DNA of 46,185 nt, from the NCBI GenBank assembly GCA_002701385.1, contig NZVD01000057.1, positions 1 through 46,185 on the forward strand, read 5' to 3'. Both the position numbers and the translations under genes were made by a program. The notes below the pieces were generated by a model, which was given only the letters and a program-made list of their open reading frames with translations, did no database searches and was not told where the DNA came from. Positions 1 through 8,667 of this stretch are shown here, piece by piece; within the stretch, counting starts at the first letter, position 1; each line of letters starts with the position of its first letter. The stretch is from Rhodopirellula sp. (GTDB lineage: Bacteria; Planctomycetota; Planctomycetia; Pirellulales; Pirellulaceae).

Positions 1-1
1 G

Positions 2-499
2 CAAGGCATGGGCGGCGGCATGGGCATGGGCGGCGGCATGGGCATGGGCGGCGGCATGGGCATGGGCGGCGGCATGGGCATGGGCGGCGGTGGAATGGGT
101 GGATTCCAGAACATCGAACCTGGCAAAGTCCGCAAATTTAAAGTCACCACAGTTTGCCTAGAACACGGAAAAAAAGAACCAAATCCTCGCGTCAAATACG
201 ACATCATCCCGATCGAGTCGTTTACCAAGAAACCCGAAGTCATCGAACTTTGCCGAATGCTTGGCTCTGGCCAGCTAAACCAAAGTGCAGCACAGGCAGC
301 AGCATGGCACTTTACCGATGACCTGACCTGGATTGAATTAGTCAACAAAATCGGTGCTCGTCACTTAAACGGCACAGTAGACCGATTCTTCCACCCTAAT
401 ACCGTTCGACTGGGAATGCGTTATGCACAAGTAGCGGCTCAACGAGCTAAACTACGCCCGTCTCAGGTAGACAAGATCGAGTCACTTTCGAATCAATAA
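2..499 (+). CDS. 3' part of a Gly/Met-repeat protein with a PVC-type C-terminal domain
   Basis: The reading frame is open from base 2, so the gene begins upstream of the window and only its 3' part is seen. The visible protein starts with a Gly/Met repeat and then has a folded domain of about 130 residues. That domain includes a CLEHGKKEPNPR segment, a Cys-Arg-Met-Leu-Gly segment and an alanine-rich AAAWHFTDDLTW segment. From memory, similar C-terminal domains occur in planctomycete proteins of unknown function, often exported; no enzymatic motif is visible. A strong hairpin terminator follows 11 nt after the stop codon. The internal ATG codons lie within the repeat and are unlikely to be the true start. 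Function is not known. Confidence 0.75.
   Translation, partial: QGMGGGMGMGGGMGMGGGMGMGGGMGMGGGGMGGFQNIEPGKVRKFKVTTVCLEHGKKEPNPRVKYDIIPIESFTKKPEVIELCRMLGSGQLNQSAAQAAAWHFTDDLTWIELVNKIGARHLNGTVDRFFHPNTVRLGMRYAQVAAQRAKLRPSQVDKIESLSNQ
8..90 (+). repeat. 18-bp in-frame tandem repeat encoding Met-Gly-Gly-Gly-Met-Gly
   Basis: Four exact copies of an 18-bp unit (ATGGGCGGCGGCATGGGC) run from 8 to 79, followed by a partial unit to about 90. The repeat probably continues upstream, since the window begins inside the same phase. It codes for a low-complexity Gly/Met tract at the front of the visible part of the protein. The copies are identical at nucleotide level, which suggests recent slippage or unequal exchange. 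Confidence 0.9.
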
Positions 500-510
500 G
501 TGAATTCACC

Positions 511-545
511 AAAAAAAGCCCGGAAATTCGTTCCGGGCTTTTTTT
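511..545. terminator. Bidirectional intrinsic terminator
   Basis: An 8-bp GC-rich stem (GCCCGGAA, 518-525, with TTCCGGGC, 531-538) has a 5-nt loop. It is flanked by seven A on the left and seven T on the right, so it has a U-tract on either strand. It lies between the convergent genes ending at 499 and 580 and probably serves both. Confidence 0.92.
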
Positions 546-579
546 GTGTATCAAACTGCTCCGCACTCGTTAGCGTCGT

Positions 580-1560
580 TTATGAAATCAGTAGCTTTTG
601 ATTTCGAAAAGATCGAAGCTGGTGGATTAACTCACTAATATTGGCTGGACGGTCAGCGGGTTTCTTGGACATCGCCCTCATGGCAATCAATTCCAACTCG
701 GAAGGAATGACACGTCGTGGGTGACGTGGCTTCCTGGCACTCGGCAAGACCGGTGTTTCATGAATGATCTGGTCAAAAGTCTCGTGAATTGTTCTCCCCT
801 TAAATGGGACTTCTAAACACAGCAACTCATAGAGCATCACGCCAATCGACCAGACATCGGCACGATTATCAACATAGTAATTCCCGATGATTTGCTCCGG
901 TGCCATATAGAGCGGAGTACCTGGACGTTGCCCCGTAGCCGTAAGATTCTCAGCGCGTTCTTTCTGTTCCGGCGTTCGCTCTTCATTGGGCATACCCCAA
1001 ATTTTCGCAACGCCCCAGTCCACCAAATAGACTTCGCCGTATTGCCCTACCAGGACATTCTCCGGTTTTATATCTCGATGAAACACACCATGGGCATGGG
1101 CATTGGCCAAAGCATAACAAGCCTGCAGTAAGATATCTAACAACCTGTCCAGACTAAATTCATCCTGAGCGTTAGGAAATCCCCATTTGAGACGATCCAT
1201 GATCTGATACAAATTAAATCCCGCAATTCGCTTCATGGTGAAAAAGAGATTGCCATCCGGCGTCCTACCAAATTCGTAGATTGGAATCGTATTAGGATGC
1301 TGTAATTGCGCAGAAATCCTGGCTTCCCGGAGAAATCGTCGCCGTTCTCTCACATTGTCCTGTAGATGAGAGTGCAGCGATTTATGAACGACCACACGCC
1401 CTAAAGCACTGTCCATGCAAGTCTGCAAAACAGCCTTACCACCTTTGGCGAATGGTTTGAAGTCGAGATACTTCTCATAGTCATTCGTGAAATCGCCAGG
1501 CAAATCCACATCTGTAAGCGACAGAAATATACTTGGATATGCATCTTTCAACTCTGCCAT
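580..1560 (-). CDS. Serine/threonine protein kinase (PknB-like catalytic domain only)
   Basis: This is a Hanks-type kinase that should phosphorylate Ser/Thr on protein substrates in the cytoplasm. With the start at 1560 it has 326 residues. Visible motifs are a VVVHK lysine near residue 60, an alpha-C Glu near 79, the HRDIKPEN catalytic loop at about 161-168, DWG in place of DFG at about 181-183, and APE at about 220-222 followed by DVWSIGVMLYELL. No transmembrane helix, PASTA or other sensor domain follows, so it is a soluble stand-alone kinase. The start is decided by AGGAG seven bases before ATG 1560; the ATG at 1566 is too close to that site. It lies downstream of ricT, Minf_1886 and the small membrane ORF and may be co-transcribed. 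The substrate is unknown. Confidence 0.93.
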   Translation of the reverse strand: MAELKDAYPSIFLSLTDVDLPGDFTNDYEKYLDFKPFAKGGKAVLQTCMDSALGRVVVHKSLHSHLQDNVRERRRFLREARISAQLQHPNTIPIYEFGRTPDGNLFFTMKRIAGFNLYQIMDRLKWGFPNAQDEFSLDRLLDILLQACYALANAHAHGVFHRDIKPENVLVGQYGEVYLVDWGVAKIWGMPNEERTPEQKERAENLTATGQRPGTPLYMAPEQIIGNYYVDNRADVWSIGVMLYELLCLEVPFKGRTIHETFDQIIHETPVLPSARKPRHPRRVIPSELELIAMRAMSKKPADRPANISELIHQLRSFRNQKLLIS

Positions 1561-1722
1561 CACCATGCTCCTACCTAAGGGTCAATGCCTCAGAAATCCG
1601 CTTTCTACTAAACGGACAGAACCCACAAGATTATTCGCAACGTCGATTGCCAATTCAACCCAAGCAACCACCGAGAGGGAATTGGGGTTATGACGACTGT
1701 CAGGCCCACAGGATTGAGGGAT

Positions 1723-1860
1723 TCAAGAACGAGAGATCACCCAGAGTAATACGCCGACCCATAGAAAAAATAATCCGATGGCAGCTTTCAGTAAGAGCGG
1801 ATTCCGAGAGGACTTTACTGGAGCGATAAAATCGCGGTGTTCCTGATCCTGCTTCACCAT
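1723..1860 (-). CDS. Small single-pass membrane protein, 45 residues (putative)
   Basis: A complete frame on the minus strand runs from ATG (1858-1860) to TGA (1723-1725). It encodes a charged, hydrophilic N-terminal half (residues 1-20) and then a clear hydrophobic segment (about 21-42, LLLKAAIGLFFLWVGVLLWV) ending in basic residues and a stop. This is the layout of a small single-pass membrane protein. It lies in an otherwise empty gap, 52 nt after the Minf_1886 gene and 157 nt before the kinase, all on one strand. A GGATTGGAT stretch before ATG is a weak possible ribosome site. Similar short membrane ORFs are often missed; I do not recognise the family, and chance cannot be excluded. Confidence 0.55.
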   Translation of the reverse strand: MVKQDQEHRDFIAPVKSSRNPLLLKAAIGLFFLWVGVLLWVISRS

Positions 1861-1912
1861 ATCCAATCCAAATCTACTTATATTCGTTGCTCGCGACTAA
1901 TGGAGCACCAAA

Positions 1913-2359
1913 TTAAATAACGAGATCATCCTGTTTATTGATATCAAAATCGTCGACAAAGACCCTGTCAAAATCAAAGACTTCAGCAAAGTCCTCCTTT
2001 GAATCGGAATCCGACTTTCGCATCATTCCGATGTCGATCAGATTGTAGACAACTTCACCAAAGTCCAATGTCTCATTGAGCCCCCAACTGTTTAATACTG
2101 TCTTCGCCATGAATCCAAACTGAGTGATACTGTATTGCCGAATCGCTTCACACAATTGCTGGCCTGTGAGGTGAGCTTCTTCTGGTAAATCGCCCTCTGC
2201 CTCTAAGGATGCTTTGACGACCTCTTCGTCGACCTTCCCTAGGCCCAATTCATCATGGGCATAATTAAGAGCATTCCGGATAAACTCATACGCTTCCGCG
2301 GTATAACGAGTATCTTTGGCAATCAAATCCAATAATGGGTGCGAAAACTCACTCATCAT
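1913..2359 (-). CDS. Minf_1886 family protein (PVC-restricted, unknown function)
   Basis: The 148-residue protein matches the pattern I recall for the Minf_1886 / Plancto_Ver_chp family, a short protein restricted to Planctomycetes and Verrucomicrobia. Recognisable parts are the YTAEAYEFIRNALNYAHDELG segment near residues 18-38, the HLTGQQLCEAIRQYSITQFG segment near 83-102 and a WGLNETLDFGEVVYNLI segment near 111-127. The C-terminus is strongly acidic. There are no membrane segments. Its start overlaps the stop of ricT by 4 nt (ATGA), so translation is probably coupled, and a GGAAGG sequence sits in the end of ricT. The role is unknown; the coupling suggests a link with RicT. Confidence 0.82.
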   Translation of the reverse strand: MMSEFSHPLLDLIAKDTRYTAEAYEFIRNALNYAHDELGLGKVDEEVVKASLEAEGDLPEEAHLTGQQLCEAIRQYSITQFGFMAKTVLNSWGLNETLDFGEVVYNLIDIGMMRKSDSDSKEDFAEVFDFDRVFVDDFDINKQDDLVI

Positions 2360-3519
2360 GACGGGGAACCACCTTCCGAACTTTGTTTGGGTTTATTGTC
2401 TCCGCCACGACGACGCCGTCTGCGACGACCCTTCTTATTCTTATTCGACGTACTGGAGCCTTCAGGAGACCCTGATTTAGCATCTCCTGAATTATCTTTT
2501 TTAGCTCCTGAGTTAGATTCTGACGACCCATCTTTTCGTTTTCCTGAGCCTCGACGATTACGACGGCGTCGACGACGCTTCTTTTTTGGGGCTTCGCTTG
2601 CCTGGGACTCATCTGGATCCGTCGATTCGATTGAGAGATCAATCTCATCTGCCCGAGCCTGGGCCAGCAATCGCTCTCCTTCGGCTACTTGTTGTTCATA
2701 GTCCGGCGACTTACGATCCAACGTGGTTAGAATCTCAGACACATGCAGCATCAACCGCCGACCACTCTCAAGCTCCACCAGTAGCTGCTGGCTTAATATT
2801 TCCTGATTTAGAATCTTTCCACGACCAGAACTGGTTATCACTTCTGTTCCCGAGCGTGGGAGCTCCTCTTGAAGAGATAAGTAAGTGTCATATTCGTATC
2901 GGAGGCAGCATTTGAGACGACCACACCTGCCCGAAATCTTAGTGGGATCCAGCGTTGCCTTTTGCAATTTCGCCATCTTCATCGAAACCGGTGGCATTTG
3001 CATTAGATGAGTATTGCAACACACCGGCTTTCCGCAATCACCATAGTCCGCTAACAGCTTGGCTTCATCCCGAACACCGATTTGCCGCATTTCGATCCGC
3101 ATTTGAAATTCAGCGGCCAGTTCTTTTACTAGCTCACGAAAGTCCACTCGATCTTCAGAAATGAAATAGATAATCAGCCGTTCACCACCGAACAGTTTCT
3201 CTACCTCAGCCAATTCCATATCGAGTCCATGTCTTTCAACAATCTTCTGACTACGTTGAAAGTAATCCTGTTGTTGGCTCTTTAAGCGATTCAGTTCCTG
3301 ATCATCATCAGCAGACATGGGTCGAATGATCTGACCATTCGACGGTTTATTCATTTGCTTAATAGCATTTTCTGTGGCCAAACAAAGCACTTCGCCGGTT
3401 TCCAACCCTCGATTGGTCCGTACAACCACTTTGTCTCCGCGGGCATACGCGTCTTCTCCTCGAGTCGCTAACACGCCCAGCAAACGCATCGATCCGTAAC
3501 GCGTGATGTATTTAGACAT
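2356..3519 (-). CDS. ricT: RicT/YaaT family protein (PSP1 C-terminal domain) with arginine-rich tail
   Basis: Residues 1-265 match the RicT (YaaT, PSP1-domain) family. In Bacillus, RicT acts with RicA and RicF in a complex carrying Fe-S clusters that steers RNase Y-dependent mRNA processing. The diagnostic cysteines are present: C162, C167 and C168 in DCGKPVCCNTHL, and C199, C204 and C205 in RCGRLKCC, with PVSMKMAKLQ and LDPTKISG between them. Unusual is a 75-residue, Ser/Gly/Lys-rich C-terminal tail with two arginine clusters (about 313-323 and 364-371), which is absent from the Bacillus protein and looks suited to binding nucleic acid. It is the first gene of a minus-strand group and overlaps the Minf_1886 gene. 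No RicA, RicF or RNase Y gene is visible here. Confidence 0.9.
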   Translation of the reverse strand: MSKYITRYGSMRLLGVLATRGEDAYARGDKVVVRTNRGLETGEVLCLATENAIKQMNKPSNGQIIRPMSADDDQELNRLKSQQQDYFQRSQKIVERHGLDMELAEVEKLFGGERLIIYFISEDRVDFRELVKELAAEFQMRIEMRQIGVRDEAKLLADYGDCGKPVCCNTHLMQMPPVSMKMAKLQKATLDPTKISGRCGRLKCCLRYEYDTYLSLQEELPRSGTEVITSSGRGKILNQEILSQQLLVELESGRRLMLHVSEILTTLDRKSPDYEQQVAEGERLLAQARADEIDLSIESTDPDESQASEAPKKKRRRRRRNRRGSGKRKDGSSESNSGAKKDNSGDAKSGSPEGSSTSNKNKKGRRRRRRRGGDNKPKQSSEGGSPS

Positions 3520-3620
3520 ACTCCGACAGAAACCTTCCTACCTGTGAGCACACCGTTATCTGCATGTCGTTTGAAAGTAATAACGATAGACACCTATACC
3601 GCGTCTAAAGTGATTACTAG

Positions 3621-4739
3621 TTAATCACGACAATACGCTAAAGACAGTAGTAAGTAACCTGTGACCAGGTTTTCATCTGCCTCCAACCAACGAGTACTCT
3701 TAGTATTTATCCACGATCCATTGCGTTTCTGTCGACGAGCAAGCTCAGTAATCAGCTCAGAACGCCAGTGATGCGTCTTTCCTTTAGCATCTTCTATTTC
3801 ATCCACTCCCAGAGCCTTCAACGTTTTGGCAAAGGTATGGAGGTAATAGAAGTGACCCTCGGCTCCCATCCCGGGGTTTTCCGACAGGTCGTAATTTTTC
3901 TTAATCCAGCTGACAGCGGCTTGAACACGTTGGTCGTCACCATCCACGCCAGCATAAATCATGCTCTTTAATCCGGCGTAAGTCATGGATGCATAACTAC
4001 GTAATCCACCATTGGCTGTATTCCCCGCCTGACTCGTCCCGCCAGCTGCAGGAGTGTAATAAAACCCGCCATCTTCAATCTTGGTAGCAAACTCAGTTGT
4101 ATTGTGCTCAGATTCCAGGTTTTGTGTTCGTGAGACAAAGACCAGAGCGGCCTGAATCGCAGCATCATCAGCCGAAGCTCCGCTAGCTACCAGAGCGTCA
4201 ATAAAGAAGGAAGTGTTGCTGAGGTCTGGGCGTTTATGTTTTCCGTAACCCTGACCTCCCCATTCCGGTTCGCTCTTAGCAATCTTGCCATCGGCTCCCA
4301 CCTGAATACCACGTACGAATTGGTTTGCGTTTCCTAGAACTTTGTCATATCGGCCATCCTGATTAGCTTCAACTAATGCCAGAATTGCCAAACAGGTTTC
4401 ATAATTTCGGTATAGTGAACCGTCCTGATGTATCCCACCATCTTCCCGGACGAATCCTTCGATAAAGGTCAACGCTTTCTTAACCATCGGATCATCGACA
4501 GGGCGACCACTTTTGATCAAGGCAGCGGTAACCAACGAAGTGATGGCCGGACTGGCTTCTTTCGAGAACGAGCCATCTTCGGCCTGACCGGTCGTTCGCA
4601 GATATTGCACTGCCCGATCCACCATTTGATCCAATGTCTGTTGTTGCTTTTGTGTCAATTCCGCTGCTCGACTCTGCAGTGGCATCACCAACACAGCCAA
4701 TACCAACCCAAGCAACATTGTTGTGATTTGTCTTTTCAT
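3621..4739 (-). CDS. Secreted prenyltransferase/squalene-oxidase-repeat protein
   Basis: The 372-residue protein begins with a Sec signal peptide (about 1-26, MKRQ then a hydrophobic core and SRAAE). The rest is made of alpha/alpha-barrel repeats of the prenyltransferase/squalene-hopene cyclase repeat type, for example SPAITSLVTAALIKSG, YRNYETCLAILALVEAN, YASMTYAGLKSMIYAG and DENLVTGYLLLSLAYC. It lacks the DxDD-type cyclase motif, so it is probably not a cyclase. Such secreted repeat proteins are common in planctomycetes and have no assigned role. It stands 101 nt from ricT with no clear operon partner. Confidence 0.82.
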   Translation of the reverse strand: MKRQITTMLLGLVLAVLVMPLQSRAAELTQKQQQTLDQMVDRAVQYLRTTGQAEDGSFSKEASPAITSLVTAALIKSGRPVDDPMVKKALTFIEGFVREDGGIHQDGSLYRNYETCLAILALVEANQDGRYDKVLGNANQFVRGIQVGADGKIAKSEPEWGGQGYGKHKRPDLSNTSFFIDALVASGASADDAAIQAALVFVSRTQNLESEHNTTEFATKIEDGGFYYTPAAGGTSQAGNTANGGLRSYASMTYAGLKSMIYAGVDGDDQRVQAAVSWIKKNYDLSENPGMGAEGHFYYLHTFAKTLKALGVDEIEDAKGKTHHWRSELITELARRQKRNGSWINTKSTRWLEADENLVTGYLLLSLAYCRD

Positions 4740-4840
4740 TGTTTTATCTCTATTCTCATCCCGATCTGGATCGAGACCTCGTTTTAGACAATTCAGGAAT
4801 CGACAATCGACAGATTGATCACGACTCCTGATTCATGCCC

Positions 4841-4870
4841 CACTTCTAGTCACTTCTAGTCACTTCTAGC
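4841..4870. repeat. 10-bp tandem repeat, three copies
   Basis: CACTTCTAGT occurs twice, followed by CACTTCTAGC, in the 273-bp gap between groES and the prenyltransferase-repeat gene. It is a short slippage-type repeat. I see no gene or hairpin with it. Confidence 0.85.
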
Positions 4871-5012
4871 CGACACTAGATTCCTTTTATTATATATCAA
4901 CAAGCAGCGCGCAGGAAATCACGCAGGCGCAGTCATGTTAAACTACGTAAGCATGGGTATAGAGAGTCGTTGGGGCCACAGGCCGGAGCCAGATTCAGGC
5001 TCAACCAACTTC

Positions 5013-5300
5013 TTAATCAAGAATCGCCAGGATATCGTTGACCGACATAATCAGCAACTCTTCATCCATCACCTGAATTTCCGTCCCGGCAAACGAGCTG
5101 AATAAGACTCGATCACCTTCGTTGACTTCAGGTGCTGAACGCGTTCCATCGGGAAGCAGAACGCCATCTCCAATGGACAGGACACGTCCCTGCTGTGGTT
5201 TTTCTTTTGCTGAGTCAGGAAGCACGATGCCTCCGGCTGTTACATCTTCAGCCTCAACTCGTTTCACTACAACCTTGTCGCCAAGAGGCACAACGTTCAT
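5013..5300 (-). CDS. groES: Co-chaperonin GroES
   Basis: The 95-residue protein is a full-length GroES, the lid of the GroEL chaperonin. The N-terminus (VVPLGDKVVVKRVE), the mobile loop with TAGGIVLPDSAKEKPQQG (about 22-39) that contacts GroEL, and the C-terminal EELLIMSVNDILAIL segment are all present. No groEL lies next to it: downstream is 273 bp without a gene and then an unrelated gene, and upstream is transketolase. GroEL must be elsewhere. I did not see an HrcA/CIRCE inverted repeat upstream. Confidence 0.95.
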   Translation of the reverse strand: MNVVPLGDKVVVKRVEAEDVTAGGIVLPDSAKEKPQQGRVLSIGDGVLLPDGTRSAPEVNEGDRVLFSSFAGTEIQVMDEELLIMSVNDILAILD

Positions 5301-5408
5301 GAAATATAGCCTTCAAATAGACTTAGAATCAGATAATTCAATATCGTCATTCTGCAACGTCCATCGCTTCGATGCAACCGTTGCCAAACAATATTGTTGT
5401 GACAGAAA

Positions 5409-7469
5409 TTATTCGCCGGCAATCGCAGCCTTCGCCTGTGCGACTACATTTTCGGCATTTATACCGAAGTGATCGTAGAGCACTCCTGCAGGAGCGGAGG
5501 CACCAAATCCAGTCATCCCTACGAATTTGCCTTCCGAACCAATGTAGCGATCCCAGCCCATTCGCAGTCCCGCTTCACAACCGACGCGTGCCGAAACTGC
5601 AGGAGGGAAGACGGAGTCGCGATACTCTTTCGATTGGGCATCAAATAATTCCCAGCAAGGCATGCTGACAACCCGAGCCGCAATACCTTCTGCTGCAAGC
5701 TGCGTTTGTGCTTCTAGACAGATGTGAACTTCACTACCGGTTCCAGCCAGAATTACTTGCGGTTCACCTTCACTATCCTTCAGGACGTAGGCACCTTTTG
5801 AAGTTCCGCAAGCAGCAGCGAATTCTTCACGGCACAAGGTCGGTAAACCCTGACGAGTAAGAACCAGCATTGACGGCTGAGATTGCTGAACGGCTAAGGT
5901 ACGATATGCCTGAGCGACTTCATTAGCGTCTGCAGGGCGGAAGACATTCACCCCTGGAATCGCACGGCAAGATGCCAGATGAGATACAGGCTGGTGGGTC
6001 GGACCGTCTTCTCCTAAACCAATCGAGTCATGGGTCATGATATAAATCACATCCTGATGCATGATACTACTCAACCGTAACGCCGGACGTAAGTAATCGG
6101 TAAAGACAAAGAAGGTTGCACAGTATGATCGCAATCCAGAGAGTGACATTCCATTGCAAATGGCTGCCATCGAATGTTCCCGAATTCCAAAGTGGAAGTT
6201 TCGACCACCATAATTCTCTGGGCCAAAATCTCCAGCCCCTTCAAAATTAAGGTTGGTCATATTGGAAGGTGCAAGGTCAGCACTTCCGCCGAGCATCCAT
6301 GGGAATTTTTCGGCCAGTGAATTTAGCACTTTGCCTGAGGACACACGCGTGGCCATCCCCTTTTCATCAGCTTCAAAGGAAGGAATACCGTCTTCCCAAT
6401 TCTCTGGAAGACGACCACTCCAAATGGAATCCAATTCGGAGGTTGCCTCAGCATTTTCTACTTTATAAGCATCAAATCCACTCTGCCATGTCGCTCGAAT
6501 TGCAGCTCCGCGTTGCCCTATTCCGGCCTGAAAATGCTCAACCACTTCCTCCGGAACCAAAAAGTGCTGATCCGCTGGCCAGCCGTAATATTCCTTAGTC
6601 AAAGCGACTTCGTCCGGGCCTAGAGGAGCCCCATGAGCGGCATGAGAGTTTGCTTTATTCGGTGATCCGTAGCCAATGACACTCTTAAGAATGATCAGCG
6701 TCGGCTTATCGTCGGTGTTCTGGAATTCAGCAAAAGCGGCACGAATTGCATCCAAGTCATTGGCGTCTTCGACAGTCACCGTATGCCAACCGAGCCCCTG
6801 ATATTTCGTCGCCACATCTTCGGTATATGCCAGATCACACTCACCTTCGATAGTGATATTGTTATCATCATAGATCCAGCACAGATTCGAGAGTTTCAGG
6901 TGGCCGGCAACCGATGCGGCTTCACAGCCGATACCTTCCATCAAGTCACCGTCACTACAAATCACATAAGTATTAAATCCAAATAAGCTGGTTTCGCCCT
7001 GATCGTATCGAGCACTATACCATTTACCGGCAATCGCCATTCCGACGCTGGTACCAACTCCCTGGCCTAGCGGACCAGTCGTCATCTCGATTCCCGCTGC
7101 CTCTCCGAATTCCGGATGACCGGCACACGGGCTGTGCAACTGGCGGAAATTGCGAATACTGTCGAGTGTGATAGAGAGTTCGTCAGTCACATTTCCGGCA
7201 GCATCAACAGCTTTGATTCCGGCCAAATGCATGATCGAATACTGCAACATAGACGCGTGGCCACACGAAAGAACAAAACGATCTCGAGCAGGCCAGTTTG
7301 GCTCTGCAGGATCGTAATTCATGACTTCGTTCCACAAGACGTAAGTAACCGGTGCAAGAGCCATTGGCGTGCCAGGATGGCCGCTATTGGCTGCCTGGAC
7401 ACCATCCATCGAAAGCGTACGAATGGTATTAATAGCTAGTTGTTCGATATTTGCAGTTGTTTCTGACAT
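5409..7469 (-). CDS. tkt: Transketolase
   Basis: This thiamine-diphosphate enzyme moves two-carbon units between sugar phosphates in the pentose phosphate pathway. With the start at 7469 it has 686 residues, close to the usual 660-690. Visible motifs are NSGHPGTPM with the active-site His at about 31, TGPLGQG at about 131-137, and the ThDP/metal motif GDGDL variant SDGDLMEG at about 172-179 with NNITIEG further on. The later REHSMAAICNG segment is the second ThDP-contact region. A longer frame to 7565 adds 32 residues with no family match, so I reject it. It is followed by groES after 108 nt. Confidence 0.95.
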   Translation of the reverse strand: MSETTANIEQLAINTIRTLSMDGVQAANSGHPGTPMALAPVTYVLWNEVMNYDPAEPNWPARDRFVLSCGHASMLQYSIMHLAGIKAVDAAGNVTDELSITLDSIRNFRQLHSPCAGHPEFGEAAGIEMTTGPLGQGVGTSVGMAIAGKWYSARYDQGETSLFGFNTYVICSDGDLMEGIGCEAASVAGHLKLSNLCWIYDDNNITIEGECDLAYTEDVATKYQGLGWHTVTVEDANDLDAIRAAFAEFQNTDDKPTLIILKSVIGYGSPNKANSHAAHGAPLGPDEVALTKEYYGWPADQHFLVPEEVVEHFQAGIGQRGAAIRATWQSGFDAYKVENAEATSELDSIWSGRLPENWEDGIPSFEADEKGMATRVSSGKVLNSLAEKFPWMLGGSADLAPSNMTNLNFEGAGDFGPENYGGRNFHFGIREHSMAAICNGMSLSGLRSYCATFFVFTDYLRPALRLSSIMHQDVIYIMTHDSIGLGEDGPTHQPVSHLASCRAIPGVNVFRPADANEVAQAYRTLAVQQSQPSMLVLTRQGLPTLCREEFAAACGTSKGAYVLKDSEGEPQVILAGTGSEVHICLEAQTQLAAEGIAARVVSMPCWELFDAQSKEYRDSVFPPAVSARVGCEAGLRMGWDRYIGSEGKFVGMTGFGASAPAGVLYDHFGINAENVVAQAKAAIAGE

Positions 7470-7709
7470 GGCTTTATCGTATCTGGTCCAAAACAAGGGG
7501 GGCTTCAGTAGCCCTCTTTTTGACGTTTTCCACTGTTTACAGGAATAAACTGGGCTGAATTCCAAAGTTTACCACTCAATAACCATCTTGGGTAGTTGCT
7601 CTACCTACTGCCTCACTTTTAACCTTTTTTTCAGTGGTTTATTGGTTAAAACCCAACCATTCACTAGAATAAACGCTCGTATTACTCATCTAACCGGAAT
7701 AACCAAACC

Positions 7710-8360
7710 ATGAGCACAGCTCATCTGTGTATCGCCCTCGGGCCGCTTACCGTTTACTTATTGCTTATGGGGCTGATTAATGCTTCCCGCCAGCCATTTG
7801 TGACCAGTGGAGCCAGAGATACCTTTTCACTGGCGTTGGGAGTAGCCGGTTTGGTGATGATTGGGCCACTGCGACTATTTGTCCCAGAACAGGCTATTTC
7901 TGCGTTTGGCCCCTGGACCTGGGCCTTATTGGGAGCGTTTTATATTCTCTGTGTGCTCTTGATTGGTATGACAAGTAAGCCCCGATTGGTCGTTTACAAC
8001 ATGCCTGCAACCCAGCTTCGCACCTCATTGGGAAGTCTGGTTGCTGAGCTTGATAAGACGGCAAAGTGGGCCGGCGATAGTGTCGAATTACCCAAACTCG
8101 GCATCCAACTCAGTATCGAATCTAAAAACACAATGCGTAGTTGCCAAATTGTTGCCGTAGGTCATAGCCAGAATCTGGCAAATTGGGCCAAGCTCCGAAT
8201 CGAACTCGCAGCCCGTCTCAAAACAGTCAAGGTAACAGCCAATCCCTACGCACTCTCGATGATCGGCTTTGCACTGGTTCTGGGAACGCTCATCGCTTTG
8301 CAAATCATCCAAAATCCACAAATCGTCATGGATGACCTACGCAACTTCCTGCGACTCTAA
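7710..8360 (+). CDS. Integral membrane protein of unknown function
   Basis: The 216-residue protein has hydrophobic segments at about 6-22, 41-60, 70-92 and 183-203. They flank a central soluble region of about 90 residues (about 93-180). I recognise no catalytic motif. The gene is divergent from tkt, with a 240-nt gap that should hold both promoters, and is followed after 88 nt by the SlyX-like gene. Function unknown. Confidence 0.75.
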   Translation: MSTAHLCIALGPLTVYLLLMGLINASRQPFVTSGARDTFSLALGVAGLVMIGPLRLFVPEQAISAFGPWTWALLGAFYILCVLLIGMTSKPRLVVYNMPATQLRTSLGSLVAELDKTAKWAGDSVELPKLGIQLSIESKNTMRSCQIVAVGHSQNLANWAKLRIELAARLKTVKVTANPYALSMIGFALVLGTLIALQIIQNPQIVMDDLRNFLRL

Positions 8361-8448
8361 GACCACCTTGTCTCGCCAATCCGCTTTGGTGTACAGTCCG
8401 TTTGTGATTTTTGCATGTATCTGTGCTTCGACAAATGGAACCAACGCC

Positions 8449-8667
8449 ATGTCTGAACCTAATGCCAATCGGGACAAACTTGACCAACGTGTCACCAATC
8501 TGGAATCACTGTTCACCCATTTAGAAAAAACAGTATCGGATCTGGACGGTGTCGTCGTTGATGGCCACAAAAAAATTGAAGAGCTCTCAAACAAAGTTGA
8601 CAACCTTGAGAAAAAAATCGAATCCGAGAAACATGACTTCCCTGATGAGATTCGTGATTTGCTATAA
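8449..8667 (+). CDS. SlyX-like short coiled-coil protein
   Basis: The 72-residue protein has the SlyX layout: an almost continuous heptad coiled coil (about residues 10-60) with LDQRVTNLES, VSDLDGVVVDGHKKIEELSNKV and NLEKKIE, and a short C-terminal tail. SlyX proteins have no established activity. The start ATG at 8449 is chosen because the longer in-frame extension to 8269 overlaps the previous gene and shows no family similarity. Family assignment rests on the pattern of this short coil, so a different coiled-coil family is possible. Confidence 0.7.
   Translation: MSEPNANRDKLDQRVTNLESLFTHLEKTVSDLDGVVVDGHKKIEELSNKVDNLEKKIESEKHDFPDEIRDLL

Noticed and set aside
2349-2648. 99-codon minus-strand frame within ricT
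   Set aside because: It is another frame of the ricT arginine-rich tail and has no independent support.
7470-7565. 32-codon N-terminal extension of transketolase
   Set aside because: The extra residues do not fit the family; MSETTANIEQ at 7469 is the usual start of the enzyme.
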